Shown here piece by piece: positions 1 through 8,856 of a stretch of DNA of 64,000 nucleotides. Origin of the DNA: Chitinophagaceae bacterium (lineage in GTDB: Bacteria; Bacteroidota; Bacteroidia; Chitinophagales; Chitinophagaceae); assembly GCA_004028795.1 (NCBI GenBank), contig SAIW01000007.1, positions 124,001 through 188,000 of the forward strand, read 5' to 3'. The notes beneath the pieces were generated by a model. That model searched no databases, was not told where the DNA came from, and saw only the letters and a list, made by a program, of their open reading frames with translations. The position numbers and the translations under genes are program-made. Position 1 is the stretch's first letter, and every line of letters begins with the position of its first letter.

Positions 1-2
1 CT

Positions 3-167
3 TTTATTTTTACCAATACAGCCATGTATGCTGTTGAAATGTTAATCATACCATTGTCTGCTTTTATTGCCAATGCTTATTTATATCCTAAAAAATTATT
101 ATTTCCCAATTTATTATTTTTCTTAGCGGTTGCAGCCATTATCCACAATAATTGGAGTATGAGTTAG
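3..167 (+). CDS. C-terminal end of a membrane protein (partial)
   Basis: The window opens inside a reading frame that runs from its left edge to a TAG at 165-167, leaving 54 residues. The visible part is strongly hydrophobic and looks like two membrane helices separated by a short polar turn (YPKK), ending in HNNWSMS. The 5' part lies outside the window, so the family cannot be named. It is on the same strand as purQ, 59 bases upstream of it. No terminator is obvious between the two. Confidence 0.55.
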   Translation, partial: FIFTNTAMYAVEMLIIPLSAFIANAYLYPKKLLFPNLLFFLAVAAIIHNNWSMS

Positions 168-226
168 CAATTATAACAAGCTTTTATTGGTGCAGGCAGT
201 AACTTTACCATCTAATATTTTCAATA

Positions 227-886
227 ATGAAATTTGGTGTTGTTGTTTTTCCGGGTTCTAATTGCGATAGAGATATGCAGGATGCATTGCAAAACGATTT
301 AAACAAAGAAGTAATTATGCTTTGGCATAAAGAAAAAGATTTAAGCACTTTTTCTACGGATGATTGTATTGTTTTGCCCGGTGGCTTTTCTTACGGCGAT
401 TATTTAAGATGCGGAGCTATAGCTCGTTTCAGCCCTATGATGCAAAGTGTAATTGAATTTGCCAATAAAGGTGGAAAAGTATTAGGCGTTTGCAATGGTT
501 TTCAAATTTTGTGTGAAAGTGGTTTATTGCCGGGTGTGTTATTGCAAAATGCTCATCAACAATTTGTTTGCAAAAATGTTTTTATGAAAAATGATGTTAC
601 AGGGGCATTAAAAATTCCTGTTGCTCATGGTGATGGAAGATATTTTGCGAAGGACAATTTATTAGATGAACTGGAAAAAAATAATCAGATTATTTTTCAT
701 TATTGTGATGAAAGCGGAAGTGTGAATGATTCGTCAAACCCTAACGGAGCTGTAAGGAATATTGCAGGCATTCGTAATAAAGCAGGTAATGTTTTTGGTA
801 TGATGCCTCACCCTGAAAGGGCAACATCAAAATCATTAAACAATATTGATGGTATTAAAGTATTTGAATACTTAGGTTTTAATTAA
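227..886 (+). CDS. purQ: Phosphoribosylformylglycinamidine synthase subunit PurQ (glutaminase)
   Basis: Class I glutamine amidotransferase subunit of FGAM synthase. It releases ammonia from glutamine for the fourth step of de novo purine synthesis, in the cytoplasm with PurL and PurS. Its 219 residues match the usual stand-alone PurQ length. Visible signatures are the N-terminal FPGSNCD, the GGFSYGDYLR segment, the nucleophile in GVCNGFQ (Cys89) and the catalytic His195 and Glu197 in MMPHPERA. The start gives the expected MKFGVVVFPG N-terminus. No other pur gene is in the window, so the purine genes are scattered or lie upstream. The next gene begins 9 bases downstream. Confidence 0.97.
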   Translation: MKFGVVVFPGSNCDRDMQDALQNDLNKEVIMLWHKEKDLSTFSTDDCIVLPGGFSYGDYLRCGAIARFSPMMQSVIEFANKGGKVLGVCNGFQILCESGLLPGVLLQNAHQQFVCKNVFMKNDVTGALKIPVAHGDGRYFAKDNLLDELEKNNQIIFHYCDESGSVNDSSNPNGAVRNIAGIRNKAGNVFGMMPHPERATSKSLNNIDGIKVFEYLGFN

Positions 887-895
887 AATATAATT

Positions 896-1366
896 ATGAA
901 GCTTAGAAATTCTATTATTATTTCACTTTTCGCTCTTGCTTTTTCATTTTGCAGTTTGAATGTGTCTGCACAAATGCAAAACCCTGTTAGCTGGAAGTTT
1001 GAAGCAAAGAAAAAAGCAACTGGAGTGTATGTAATAACTGCAACTGCAACTGTTGATAAACCTTGGCATATCTATTCTCAAAATACAGGAGCAGGTGGCC
1101 CTGTGGCTACCAAGTTTACCTTTAAAGCAAACCCTTTAGTACAAGTTGATGGTAAAACAACAGAAACAGGTAAGCTGGAAAAAATTTATGATAAGAATTT
1201 TAAAACTGATGTTTTATTCTATTCTAATGCTGTAACATTTACGCAAACAGTTGTTGTAAAAGGCAATGCAAAAACGAACTTTGGGGGAACTGTTGAATAC
1301 ATGGTTTGCGATGATGAACAATGTTTACCGCCTGTTAAAAAAACTTTTGATTTGCAATTGCAATAA
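896..1366 (+). CDS. Exported DsbD-alpha-like domain protein
   Basis: A 156-residue protein with a signal peptide (cleavage likely after SVSA-Q near residue 25) and a single immunoglobulin-like domain of the DsbD N-terminal (DsbC/PF11412) type. Family hallmarks are the W-H-I-Y-S segment (KPWHIYSQN) and a late cysteine pair, CDDEQC, followed by LPP. In E. coli DsbD the equivalent cysteines pass electrons to periplasmic partners. It lies 9 bases before the dsbD-like gene, which carries its own but cysteine-free copy of this domain. The inference is that it acts as a separate soluble electron-shuttling partner of DsbD. The fold is clear; the role is inferred. Confidence 0.85.
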   Translation: MKLRNSIIISLFALAFSFCSLNVSAQMQNPVSWKFEAKKKATGVYVITATATVDKPWHIYSQNTGAGGPVATKFTFKANPLVQVDGKTTETGKLEKIYDKNFKTDVLFYSNAVTFTQTVVVKGNAKTNFGGTVEYMVCDDEQCLPPVKKTFDLQLQ

Positions 1367-1375
1367 TCTTTATTA

Positions 1376-3313
1376 ATGAAAAGAATTGTTTCTCTATTGT
1401 TGTTTGTGCTTGCATTTTCTGTTGCAAATGCACAAACAGACAGCATTGTACGCTTTACACTTACCGCAAAAAAAGTTAATGATAGTATTTACTCATTGCA
1501 GGCGAAAGCAAGTATTACAAAAGGTTGGTATTTGTACGGAATCAATTCATCTGTAGAAGGGTTACAAACTATTCAATTCAATTTCAATAATGAAAATATC
1601 AGTGCATTAAAAACAGTTTCATTTTCATCATCACCCAAAAAAATAATGGATAAAATTTTTGAAAAGCAGGTTGATGTTTTTACAGATAGCATTACTGCAA
1701 CGCAATCAATTCTTATCAAAAAAGTAATACCTTCTTCTGTAAAAGTTATTGTTACTGCTTCATTAGCCAAAGGCTCAGAGTTTCATCAGTCAGAAGATAC
1801 AGTAACTGTTGCATTAGAAGGAGGGAAGGAAAGCGTTGGCACTATAAAACTAAGCTCAATTAATATTAATCAACCTTTAAACACCTGCGGAGCAAAGTCT
1901 TCAACAGATAACAAAAATTTTATTACTGTTTTTTTATTAGGATTATTAGGAGGATTTATCGCATTGCTAACGCCGTGTGTATTTCCTATGATACCGGTAA
2001 CGGTTTCATTTTTTACTAAACGCTCTTCCAACAGAAAACAGGCTATAAAAAACGGTAGTTTGTATGGCTTTTTTATTTTCTTAATTTACGTATTGGCAAG
2101 TTTACCTTTTCATATTTTAGGAAATGTGCAACCTGAAATTTTTAATAATATTTCAACCAGCCCGTGGTTAAATATTATTTTCTTTATCATCTTTATAATT
2201 TTTTCTATTTCATTTTTCGGCTTCTTTGAAATTACCCTTCCAAGCAATATTGCAACCAAAGCCGATACCAAAAGTGGCTTAGGAAGTATTGGTGGCATTT
2301 TCTTTATGGCATTAACATTAGCTATTGTTTCCTTCTCTTGTACAGGCCCTATTTTAGGTTCTTTATTAGTTGGTTCATTAAGTGGGGGAGCATGGCAGTT
2401 AACAGCGGGGCTTGCGGGCTTTGGATTGGCATTGGCATTGCCTTTCGGGTTGTTTGCTGTTTTTCCTAATTGGTTACAATCATTACCTAAAAGCGGTGGA
2501 TGGTTAGATACTGTTAAGAAATTTTTAGCATTTGTTGAAGTAGGATTAGCATTCAAATTTTTATCAAATGCAGATTTAGTAATGCATTGGGGTATTTTAA
2601 AACGTGAAATTTTCTTTGCTGTATGGATAATTACTTCAGCATTGCTTGCTTTGTATTTATTCGGTATTATTCGTTTACCACACGATTATAAAGGAATGAA
2701 GATTGGAGGGGGAAGAAAAGCTGTTGGTGTTATTGCTGTATTATTTACGTTGTATTTAATACCCGGTGTTACACAAACGAAATATGCTAATCTTCAATTA
2801 CTGAGTGGATTTCCGCCGCCATTGAGTTATAGTATTTATGGTAAAGAAAATGTTCATGGAAAAGGCTTGGAAGCGAATGTTATAAATGATTATGATAAAG
2901 CTTTGCAATTAGCAAAAGAGCAACATAAACCTTTGTTGATTGACTTTACAGGATGGGCTTGTGTGAATTGCAGAAAGATGGAAGAAAACGTTTGGACACA
3001 ACCTGAAGTTTACAGCTACATTAAAGAGAATTTTATTTTGGTGAGTTTGTATGTTGATGACAAAGCAAAACTGCCTGTTGAACAAAGAATTATTAACTAC
3101 ACTACTAAAGATAAATCACAAAAAGATATTATTTCTGTTGGTGATAAATGGGCAACTTTTCAATCAGAAAATTTTAATCAGGTTACACAACCCTTGTATG
3201 TTATACTGAATAATGAGCAGCAATTAGTAAATGTCCCAGTCGGCTATACTCCCGATGCAAAAGAATATTTACAATGGTTAACCTGCGGTAAAAATACTTT
3301 TGATAAGAAGTGA
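1376..3313 (+). CDS. dsbD: Thiol:disulfide interchange protein DsbD (thiol reductase relay)
   Basis: Inner-membrane protein carrying reducing power from cytoplasmic thioredoxin to the periplasm for cytochrome c maturation and disulfide repair. In order: signal peptide (about 1-20); DsbD-alpha-like domain (about 22-150); a multi-helix membrane domain (about 180-465) with the paired cysteines in LTPCVFP (Cys201) and SFSCTGP (Cys322); and a C-terminal thioredoxin domain (about 495-640) with WACVNC (Cys529, Cys532). The 645-residue length fits the family. The alpha domain lacks its redox cysteine pair: the matching stretch reads ASLAKGSEFHQSED. The missing pair is present in the protein encoded just upstream, so the two probably work together. 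Confidence 0.93.
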   Translation: MKRIVSLLLFVLAFSVANAQTDSIVRFTLTAKKVNDSIYSLQAKASITKGWYLYGINSSVEGLQTIQFNFNNENISALKTVSFSSSPKKIMDKIFEKQVDVFTDSITATQSILIKKVIPSSVKVIVTASLAKGSEFHQSEDTVTVALEGGKESVGTIKLSSININQPLNTCGAKSSTDNKNFITVFLLGLLGGFIALLTPCVFPMIPVTVSFFTKRSSNRKQAIKNGSLYGFFIFLIYVLASLPFHILGNVQPEIFNNISTSPWLNIIFFIIFIIFSISFFGFFEITLPSNIATKADTKSGLGSIGGIFFMALTLAIVSFSCTGPILGSLLVGSLSGGAWQLTAGLAGFGLALALPFGLFAVFPNWLQSLPKSGGWLDTVKKFLAFVEVGLAFKFLSNADLVMHWGILKREIFFAVWIITSALLALYLFGIIRLPHDYKGMKIGGGRKAVGVIAVLFTLYLIPGVTQTKYANLQLLSGFPPPLSYSIYGKENVHGKGLEANVINDYDKALQLAKEQHKPLLIDFTGWACVNCRKMEENVWTQPEVYSYIKENFILVSLYVDDKAKLPVEQRIINYTTKDKSQKDIISVGDKWATFQSENFNQVTQPLYVILNNEQQLVNVPVGYTPDAKEYLQWLTCGKNTFDKK

Positions 3314-3358
3314 TTTTTTTAATTAAGAATGAATAATTAAGAATTAGTAATAAATATA

Positions 3359-3396
3359 AAACCGCTGACAACTCTTTCAAAGACTGTCAGCGGTTT
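3359..3396. terminator. Bidirectional terminator between dsbD and ggt
   Basis: A perfect 12-base stem (AAACCGCTGACA at 3359-3370 with its complement at 3385-3396) and a 14-base loop. T-rich sequence follows on the plus side and an A-rich run precedes it, so it can stop both converging genes. Confidence 0.85.
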
Positions 3397-3437
3397 TGTT
3401 CAAACCGAACATCAAACATCGTACATCATACATTTTC

Positions 3438-5168
3438 TCAATATCCCGCAACACTATCATCACCGCGTTTATCTGCTGCAACTTCAACCCTAAGCGTAGC
3501 CGAAGCATTCTTGGGTAATAGTTTAATTACTTCTAACCTGCACCAGCCATTGGCTTCAACGATGTTATAACCCATTGCAGTTAATTCTTTTCTTACAGCG
3601 GGATTAAAATCTTTTTCTACTCTAACAATATCCGGCAACCATTGGTGGTGAAATTTAGGACTGTTAATGGCATCGGCAGGACTCATATTAAATTCAAGCA
3701 TATTTACCAATGTTTGATAAACAGAAGTCGGTATAGTAGTACCGCCGGGTGTTCCGCAAACAATATAGGGTTGATTATTTTTTAATACCAATGTCGGCGT
3801 CATAGAACTTAACATTCTTTTTCCCGGTTGAATGGAATTGGCTTCTCCGCCAACAGCACCGTACATATTGGCAACGCCCGGCTTTACACTAAAATCATCC
3901 ATTTCATTATTTAATAAAAATCCTGCACCACCAACTACTGTTTTACTGCCATAACCACCATTTAAAGTAGTAGTAACAGAAACCATATTCCCATCTTTAT
4001 CTATAATACTTAAATGCGTTGTTTCATCATGTTCTTTAATAATACCGGCAGTGATATTTTTACTTACAGATGCTTTCGTACTGTCATAATCTTTCATTCT
4101 GTTTTTTATGTAAGCATCACTGATCATAGTTTTTAAAGGCACTTTATAATAATCAGGGTCACCTAAATGTTCAGCTCTGTCTGCATAAGCTCTTCTTTCC
4201 GTTTCAATCATTAATTGCACTGCTTTGGTAGAATTAAAGCCATAAGAAGCAACAGGTTTATCTTCAATCATCTTCATCATTTGCCAGATAATAATTCCGC
4301 CACTGCTTGGCGGAGGCATGCCGATAATATCATAACCTTTATACTTAAATTGTAAAGCTGTTCTTGTTTTGGCTTTATAACTTTTTAAATCATCTAAAGA
4401 AATTATGCCATTACCTCGTTTCATTTCTTCAACAATTAATTCTGCAGTCTTTCCTTCATAAAAACCTTTTTGTCCGTTGTCTCTGATACGTTTTAGGGTT
4501 TCTGCTAAATCTTTTTGAATTAATGTATCGCCTGCTTTCCATTTTGCATCTTTAACCAAAGCAGTAATTTGAGTTGAATTTTTAATGAATGCTTCTTTGT
4601 TAGCATTTAAACTATTGGCTTCACGTTCTGTAATTACATAACCAAATTCTGCAATATCAATAGCGGGTTGAATTAATTGTTTGAAAGGAAGTTTTGCATA
4701 TTTATATGTTTCAAATAAGCCAGCAATAGTTCCGGGAACGCCGCTTGCTAAATGACCATTAACAGATAAGTTGGTAATGGCATTACCATTTTTATCCAAA
4801 TACATATCTCTAGTTGCTTGGCCGGGTGCTTCTTCTCTGTAATCAATAGCAATGGTTTGCCCGTTTGTTTTTCTTCCTACTAAAAAACCACCGCCTCCAA
4901 TGTTGCCAGCATTAGAATAAACAACAGCCAATGTTAGTTGAACTGCAATAGCTGCATCAAAAGCATTGCCCCCTTGCTTCATAATTTCAGCACCAACCAT
5001 ACTTGCTAATGGATGTGCAGAAGCCACAGAAGCTTTACTGAAGACTTTTGTTTTTACAATTTCATAATGAAATGGATCAACAGCTTTATTTATACCAATA
5101 AAAGATGTTTGACCAACAGCAACAAAACAAATGATAGCAGCTATACAAGCGAGTAGAATATTTTTCAT
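3438..5168 (-). CDS. ggt: Gamma-glutamyltransferase (glutathione hydrolase)
   Basis: Periplasmic Ntn-hydrolase that cleaves or transfers the gamma-glutamyl group of glutathione and related compounds. The proenzyme cleaves itself to expose a catalytic threonine. Its 576 residues match full-length GGT. Seen: an N-terminal signal peptide (about 1-19); the KQGGNAFDAAIA and GNIGGGG signatures near 64-94; the DETTHLSI processing site, giving Thr383 as nucleophile; the TTTLNGGYGS stretch after it; and the MLSSMTPT segment of the small subunit. It is monocistronic, converging on dsbD across a shared terminator. Confidence 0.96.
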   Translation of the reverse strand: MKNILLACIAAIICFVAVGQTSFIGINKAVDPFHYEIVKTKVFSKASVASAHPLASMVGAEIMKQGGNAFDAAIAVQLTLAVVYSNAGNIGGGGFLVGRKTNGQTIAIDYREEAPGQATRDMYLDKNGNAITNLSVNGHLASGVPGTIAGLFETYKYAKLPFKQLIQPAIDIAEFGYVITEREANSLNANKEAFIKNSTQITALVKDAKWKAGDTLIQKDLAETLKRIRDNGQKGFYEGKTAELIVEEMKRGNGIISLDDLKSYKAKTRTALQFKYKGYDIIGMPPPSSGGIIIWQMMKMIEDKPVASYGFNSTKAVQLMIETERRAYADRAEHLGDPDYYKVPLKTMISDAYIKNRMKDYDSTKASVSKNITAGIIKEHDETTHLSIIDKDGNMVSVTTTLNGGYGSKTVVGGAGFLLNNEMDDFSVKPGVANMYGAVGGEANSIQPGKRMLSSMTPTLVLKNNQPYIVCGTPGGTTIPTSVYQTLVNMLEFNMSPADAINSPKFHHQWLPDIVRVEKDFNPAVRKELTAMGYNIVEANGWCRLEVIKLLPKNASATLRVEVAADKRGDDSVAGY

Positions 5169-5405
5169 GCAATGAATGTAAAAAAATATTGTGATTGAGT
5201 ACTCAATATCCCATCACAATTTAAATCATCTCTTTACAATCAATTATGCGGTAACATTGTAATTTTAAAACTATGACTCAAGCTCCTTTGGATGTATAAA
5301 AATTTATCTCGATTTTAAACTTATAATGGCTAAAAGAATTTTGCGAAAGAAATATACTGACATGAAATAGCTTTTAATTTGCGTAAAGTGATAATCAGTA
5401 TTATT

Positions 5406-5924
5406 ATGAAACAACTTTTTTTTATCAGTGCAATTATAGTATTCATTGCGTGCAACAGTAATAATAAAAGCGAAATAGATTTTAAACAGGAAATTGATAC
5501 AACAAAAATTCAGCAGGAAAAAGTACCTGATTCAATTGCTGAAGTAAATGCTTTTGTTGATGCTGTTAATGCACAGGATTCTGTTTTTGATGATGGTACC
5601 ATACCCAGTGCCTGGTGGGAAGCAGGTTTTAAAAACTCAGTAACCTTTAAAATTTTTGTAGACGATGTAAAAACCTGGGTTAAAAAAAGCATGATTGATA
5701 GTATTGCTGCACATATAAAATTTCCGTTAAAGAATATTAATAACGCAACCGACTTTAAAGCCAATTACAATAAAATTTTTACTGATAGTTTGCAAAAGAA
5801 AATAGCACAGCAACGCTTAGACAGAATATCCAGAAATGCCAAAGGAGCCATGATTGCCGATGGTGCTGTTTGGTTTAATGAAATGAAAGGAAAGTATTTT
5901 ATAACAGCTATCAATAACAAGTAA
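5406..5924 (+). CDS. Lipoprotein of unknown function
   Basis: I do not recognise a family. The chosen ATG gives 172 residues starting MKQLFFISA with a lipobox (VFIAC), so the mature protein is probably lipid-anchored. An upstream TTG at 5379 would add nine residues before the signal peptide and is less likely. The mature part is polar and mostly helical, with a conserved-looking WWEAGF segment near the middle and a C-terminal GAVWFNEM stretch. Its stop overlaps the start of the next gene by one base (TAATG), implying translational coupling with the cupin. Confidence 0.75.
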   Translation: MKQLFFISAIIVFIACNSNNKSEIDFKQEIDTTKIQQEKVPDSIAEVNAFVDAVNAQDSVFDDGTIPSAWWEAGFKNSVTFKIFVDDVKTWVKKSMIDSIAAHIKFPLKNINNATDFKANYNKIFTDSLQKKIAQQRLDRISRNAKGAMIADGAVWFNEMKGKYFITAINNK

Positions 5925-6427
5925 TGTTAACAGCACAGCTATTAATAAATAAACTACAGTTACTGCCTCATCCTGAAGGTGGCTATTATAAAGAAACTTA
6001 CCGCTCTGATGATACAATTCAACAGAATGCTTTGCCGGCAAGTTTTTCAGGAAACAGAAATTACTCAACAGCTATTTATTTTTTGTTGGAACAAAGTAAC
6101 TTTTCAGCTTTTCATAAAATTAAAAGCGATGAGTGCTGGCATTTTTATGCTGGACAAACTTTATTAGTTCATGTTATTAATAATGATGGAATATTAGAAA
6201 CAATAAGATTAGGGAATGATTTGCTGAATGGAGAAGCATTTCAGTTTGTTGTTCCTGCTAATTGTTGGTTTGCAAGTGAGCCCGCTGAGAATGCTTTATT
6301 TAGCTTTGTTGGTTGCACTGTTGCCCCGGGTTTTGATTTTGCAGATTTTGAACTGGCAAAAGCAAATGAATTAATTGCCTTGTATCCGCAATACGAAAAT
6401 ATTATCAGCAGATTATGCAGACAGTAA
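5924..6427 (+). CDS. DUF985-family cupin protein
   Basis: A 167-residue single-domain beta-barrel protein of the DUF985 cupin family. Typical features are LLPHPEGGYYKETYRS near the start, the STAIYFLL strand, the HKIKSDECWHFYAG cupin motif (possible metal-binding His residues), the FVVPANCWFAS strand and the C-terminal FVGCTVAPGFDFADFEL. Family members are soluble and their substrates mostly unknown. Some have been suggested to act as sugar or small-molecule epimerases, which cannot be decided here. The start codon overlaps the stop of the upstream lipoprotein gene. Confidence 0.88.
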   Translation: MLTAQLLINKLQLLPHPEGGYYKETYRSDDTIQQNALPASFSGNRNYSTAIYFLLEQSNFSAFHKIKSDECWHFYAGQTLLVHVINNDGILETIRLGNDLLNGEAFQFVVPANCWFASEPAENALFSFVGCTVAPGFDFADFELAKANELIALYPQYENIISRLCRQ

Positions 6428-6428
6428 G

Positions 6429-6821
6429 CTATTGCTTCTGCTCTGTTGAAGGCTTTGAAGGTTGCCTGTGTTGCAGATAATTCTTCACAACAAAATATCC
6501 TAACAGGCATAGCAGAATAACAATAACAACAGTTATTTCAATACCCTGCATATTCTTTAAGCGGCGTTTTATTTTTCTTTTTTTTGGGGCAGATGTTTGT
6601 TTGTGTAGTTGTTCATTTAATTCAGCTACATAAGTATTAATATCTTTCTTGCTTTTAAATTGTTGCAAGCCTTCCAAAGCATCATCTGCAAAAGATGAAT
6701 TAGCCATTTTTTGTTCAACAGCATTTTTTTCTTCAGATGATAAATTACCATTCAAATATTTAAGCAAATCTTCTTCATTCAGTTCATCACCATCATTCAA
6801 TATGTTTTGCAAATTGCTCAT
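6429..6821 (-). CDS. Single-pass membrane protein, putative anti-sigma factor
   Basis: A 130-residue protein with an acidic, helical cytoplasmic half (LNEEDLLKYLNGNLSSEEK, then a predicted coiled region), a Lys/Arg-rich patch (KKRKIKRR near 79-86) and one membrane helix (about 94-112), ending in a short polar tail. The EEDLLKYLxGxLSxEE pattern is common in Bacteroidota proteins encoded beside ECF sigma factors. Its start overlaps the stop of the ECF sigma gene by one base. It is therefore read as the membrane-bound partner that holds that sigma factor. The assignment rests on context and topology; no classical zinc anti-sigma motif is present. Confidence 0.7.
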   Translation of the reverse strand: MSNLQNILNDGDELNEEDLLKYLNGNLSSEEKNAVEQKMANSSFADDALEGLQQFKSKKDINTYVAELNEQLHKQTSAPKKRKIKRRLKNMQGIEITVVIVILLCLLGYFVVKNYLQHRQPSKPSTEQKQ

Positions 6822-7378
6822 TAATTATTTTTAAGTTTTCGCTCAACAATCATTTTTAAATTCCTCTTCCCGTTTTGAATATGGCTTTTAACCTGCATTA
6901 AAGTGTAGCCTGTAATAGCTGCTATTTCATTGTAGGTTCTCTTCTCTAAATAAAATAAAGTTACACAGGTTTTTTGCTCATGGTTTAATTCAGGTAAAGA
7001 GGCTTCTAAAATATTCAGCGTTTTATCTTTTTCTAATAACTCGTCTTTGTAATTGTTATTATCAACAGCAACATCTTCCGGTTCAATAAAAATATTTTTA
7101 TCACGCAGTTTCATCAGGCAATAGTTTCTTGCAACCATGTACAGCCAGCTTTTAAAATAATCTACTTTATACTTCGGTAACTCGCCCAATACTTTCAAAA
7201 AAATCTGTTGTACTGCATCTTTTGCTTCTTCCTGATTTTTTAAATATTTCATGCAGGTACCCAAAAGCAATAAGGTATAGCGTTGCAGTAAGATACCAAT
7301 CCATTCACTGTTTTTATCAACGTAAAAACGTTCAAGCAATTCATTATCATTGATATGTTCATATTGTTTTGGCTGCAC
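6821..7378 (-). CDS. ECF-type RNA polymerase sigma factor
   Basis: A 185-residue sigma-70 family protein of the ECF group. Region 2 covers about residues 25-95 (YLKNQEEAKDAVQQIFLKV, then YFKSWLYMVARNYCL). Region 4 covers about 125-178, with the helix-turn-helix YNEIAAITGYTLMQVKSHIQNGKRNLK. It should direct RNA polymerase to a small regulon that often includes its own operon. It is translationally coupled to the downstream membrane protein, its probable anti-sigma factor. Its target promoter cannot be seen from this window alone. Confidence 0.9.
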   Translation of the reverse strand: MQPKQYEHINDNELLERFYVDKNSEWIGILLQRYTLLLLGTCMKYLKNQEEAKDAVQQIFLKVLGELPKYKVDYFKSWLYMVARNYCLMKLRDKNIFIEPEDVAVDNNNYKDELLEKDKTLNILEASLPELNHEQKTCVTLFYLEKRTYNEIAAITGYTLMQVKSHIQNGKRNLKMIVERKLKNN

Positions 7379-7449
7379 AGTTGGTAAATAAGCTTTACAA
7401 TTAGATGCGACAACAATATAAATACATATTTTGCTTCAAATTTTTTTTG

Positions 7450-8205
7450 ATGAAGAAATTTGTTTGTATTACTACGGTTAGCCATATGAGAAAAGAAGCA
7501 TCTCATACAGCTGAAATAGTTTCTCAATTATTATTAGGCGAAGCAGCAGCATTTTTAGAAGAAACAAAAGATTTTATAAGAGTAAAATGTTTGTATGACA
7601 ATTATGAAGGATGGTGCCAGAAAAGTCAATTAACAGAGTTAACGGATGACTTACCTGCAACAAGTATTTTTATAAATCAAGCAATTGGCGAAGTTATTGT
7701 AAATGATAAACCTTGCCGTGTAAGCCTTGCTACGCCATGGTTTGATAAGCCCATATCTGCAAAACACTTCACCATTCAATATCCATCTCAAAAAACAGTT
7801 GATACAGCAACAATTGTTTTTAACGAAGAAAACATTAAGGCAATCAGCTTTCAATTTTTAAATACACCTTATTTATGGGGTGGCAAATCTGTATTAGGAA
7901 TTGATTGCAGCGGGTTTACACAACAGGTATTTAAAATGGTTAATATTTTTTTAAGACGAGATGCTTATCAGCAGGCAGAACAAGGTGAAAGTATCGGTTT
8001 TTTACAAGAGGTTAAATGTGGTGATTTAGCTTTTTTTGATAATGATGAAGGAAGAATAACGCATGTTGGTATTCTTTTAAATAGTGAAACAATCATTCAC
8101 TCTGCAGGAAGGGTAAGAGTTGATAATATTGATAATGCAGGAATTATTAATGTTGAAACGGGAGAAAGAACACATAAACTACGTATTATTAAACGATACA
8201 AATAA
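7450..8205 (+). CDS. NlpC/P60 family cell-wall endopeptidase with SH3 domains
   Basis: Cysteine peptidase that probably cleaves gamma-D-glutamyl-diaminoacyl bonds in murein peptides. From the ATG at 7450 the protein has 251 residues; a longer reading from 7405 only adds an atypical leader. The N-terminal half holds bacterial SH3-type segments (TAEIVSQLLLGEAAAFLEE, then DNYEGWCQKSQL). The catalytic domain starts near residue 140 with the family signature YLWGGKSVLGIDCSGF (nucleophile Cys) and continues to THVGILL and IIHSAGRVRVD, which supply the catalytic His residues. No clear signal peptide is seen, so it may act on imported or recycled peptides, as YkfC-type enzymes do. The next gene starts 7 bases later. 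Confidence 0.88.
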   Translation: MKKFVCITTVSHMRKEASHTAEIVSQLLLGEAAAFLEETKDFIRVKCLYDNYEGWCQKSQLTELTDDLPATSIFINQAIGEVIVNDKPCRVSLATPWFDKPISAKHFTIQYPSQKTVDTATIVFNEENIKAISFQFLNTPYLWGGKSVLGIDCSGFTQQVFKMVNIFLRRDAYQQAEQGESIGFLQEVKCGDLAFFDNDEGRITHVGILLNSETIIHSAGRVRVDNIDNAGIINVETGERTHKLRIIKRYK

Positions 8206-8212
8206 TGCAGTA

Positions 8213-8788
8213 ATGCCTTTTGCTAACCTTTTAAAAAATATTCAGAAGCATGTAAACCTTAACGCTGAAGAGGAGGCTTATTTGCTGTCTTTATTTTCAG
8301 AGAAAGCTGTTGACAAAAAGGAAATGTTATTACATGAAGGGCAACCATGTCATTACTTTTACTTTGTTTATAAAGGTGCATTACGTTCTTATTGTTTAGA
8401 TAAGCAGGGTAAAGAATCAACTATAATGTTTGCTTTGCAGAATTGGTGGATTACAGATATGTTTTGTTTTCTTAATGATAAACCTGCCATAATGTTTATT
8501 GAAGCATTGCAGGATAGTGTTGTATTGCAGATACACAAAAAAAGCCTTGATAATTTATTGCTGAAGTATCCCAAATTTGAAAAATGGTTCAGGGTTTTAA
8601 TGCAGAATGCATATACAAGAGAGCAGCTTAGAGTAATAGACAACTTAACGTTAAGTGCTGAAGAAAAATATGATAAGTTTCTGGCAAAATATCCGCTGAT
8701 TGTAAATGAAATAACTCAAAAACAATTAGCATCTTACTTAGGTATTACACCTGAATTTTTGAGTGTAATCAGGAAAAATAAACTGTGA
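8213..8788 (+). CDS. Crp/Fnr-type transcriptional regulator
   Basis: A 191-residue protein with an N-terminal cyclic-nucleotide-binding fold (about 20-130; HEGQPCHYFYFVYKGALRSY is the typical beta-roll stretch) and a C-terminal helix-turn-helix (ITQKQLASYLGITPEFLSVIRK). This is the usual size and layout of the short Crp-like regulators common in Bacteroidota, many of which do not bind cAMP. The start at 8213 gives the expected N-terminus; earlier in-frame starts lie inside the NlpC/P60 gene. It sits 7 bases after that gene, so the two are probably co-transcribed. Ligand and targets are unknown. Confidence 0.88.
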   Translation: MPFANLLKNIQKHVNLNAEEEAYLLSLFSEKAVDKKEMLLHEGQPCHYFYFVYKGALRSYCLDKQGKESTIMFALQNWWITDMFCFLNDKPAIMFIEALQDSVVLQIHKKSLDNLLLKYPKFEKWFRVLMQNAYTREQLRVIDNLTLSAEEKYDKFLAKYPLIVNEITQKQLASYLGITPEFLSVIRKNKL

Positions 8789-8856
8789 GGTTATTTATTA
8801 ATCTACCTTAATTTTTTTTATTCATACCATAGTTTTCTTTGCTGAAAATTAAAACA

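Noticed and set aside
2110-2556. A 148-codon open frame on the minus strand inside dsbD
   Set aside because: It mirrors the membrane domain of dsbD, has a Pro/Asn-rich composition typical of antisense frames, no upstream signal and no recognisable motif.
5379-5405. TTG start extending the lipoprotein at 5406 by nine residues
   Set aside because: It would place MRKVIISII before a complete signal peptide that already begins with MKQLFF at an ATG.
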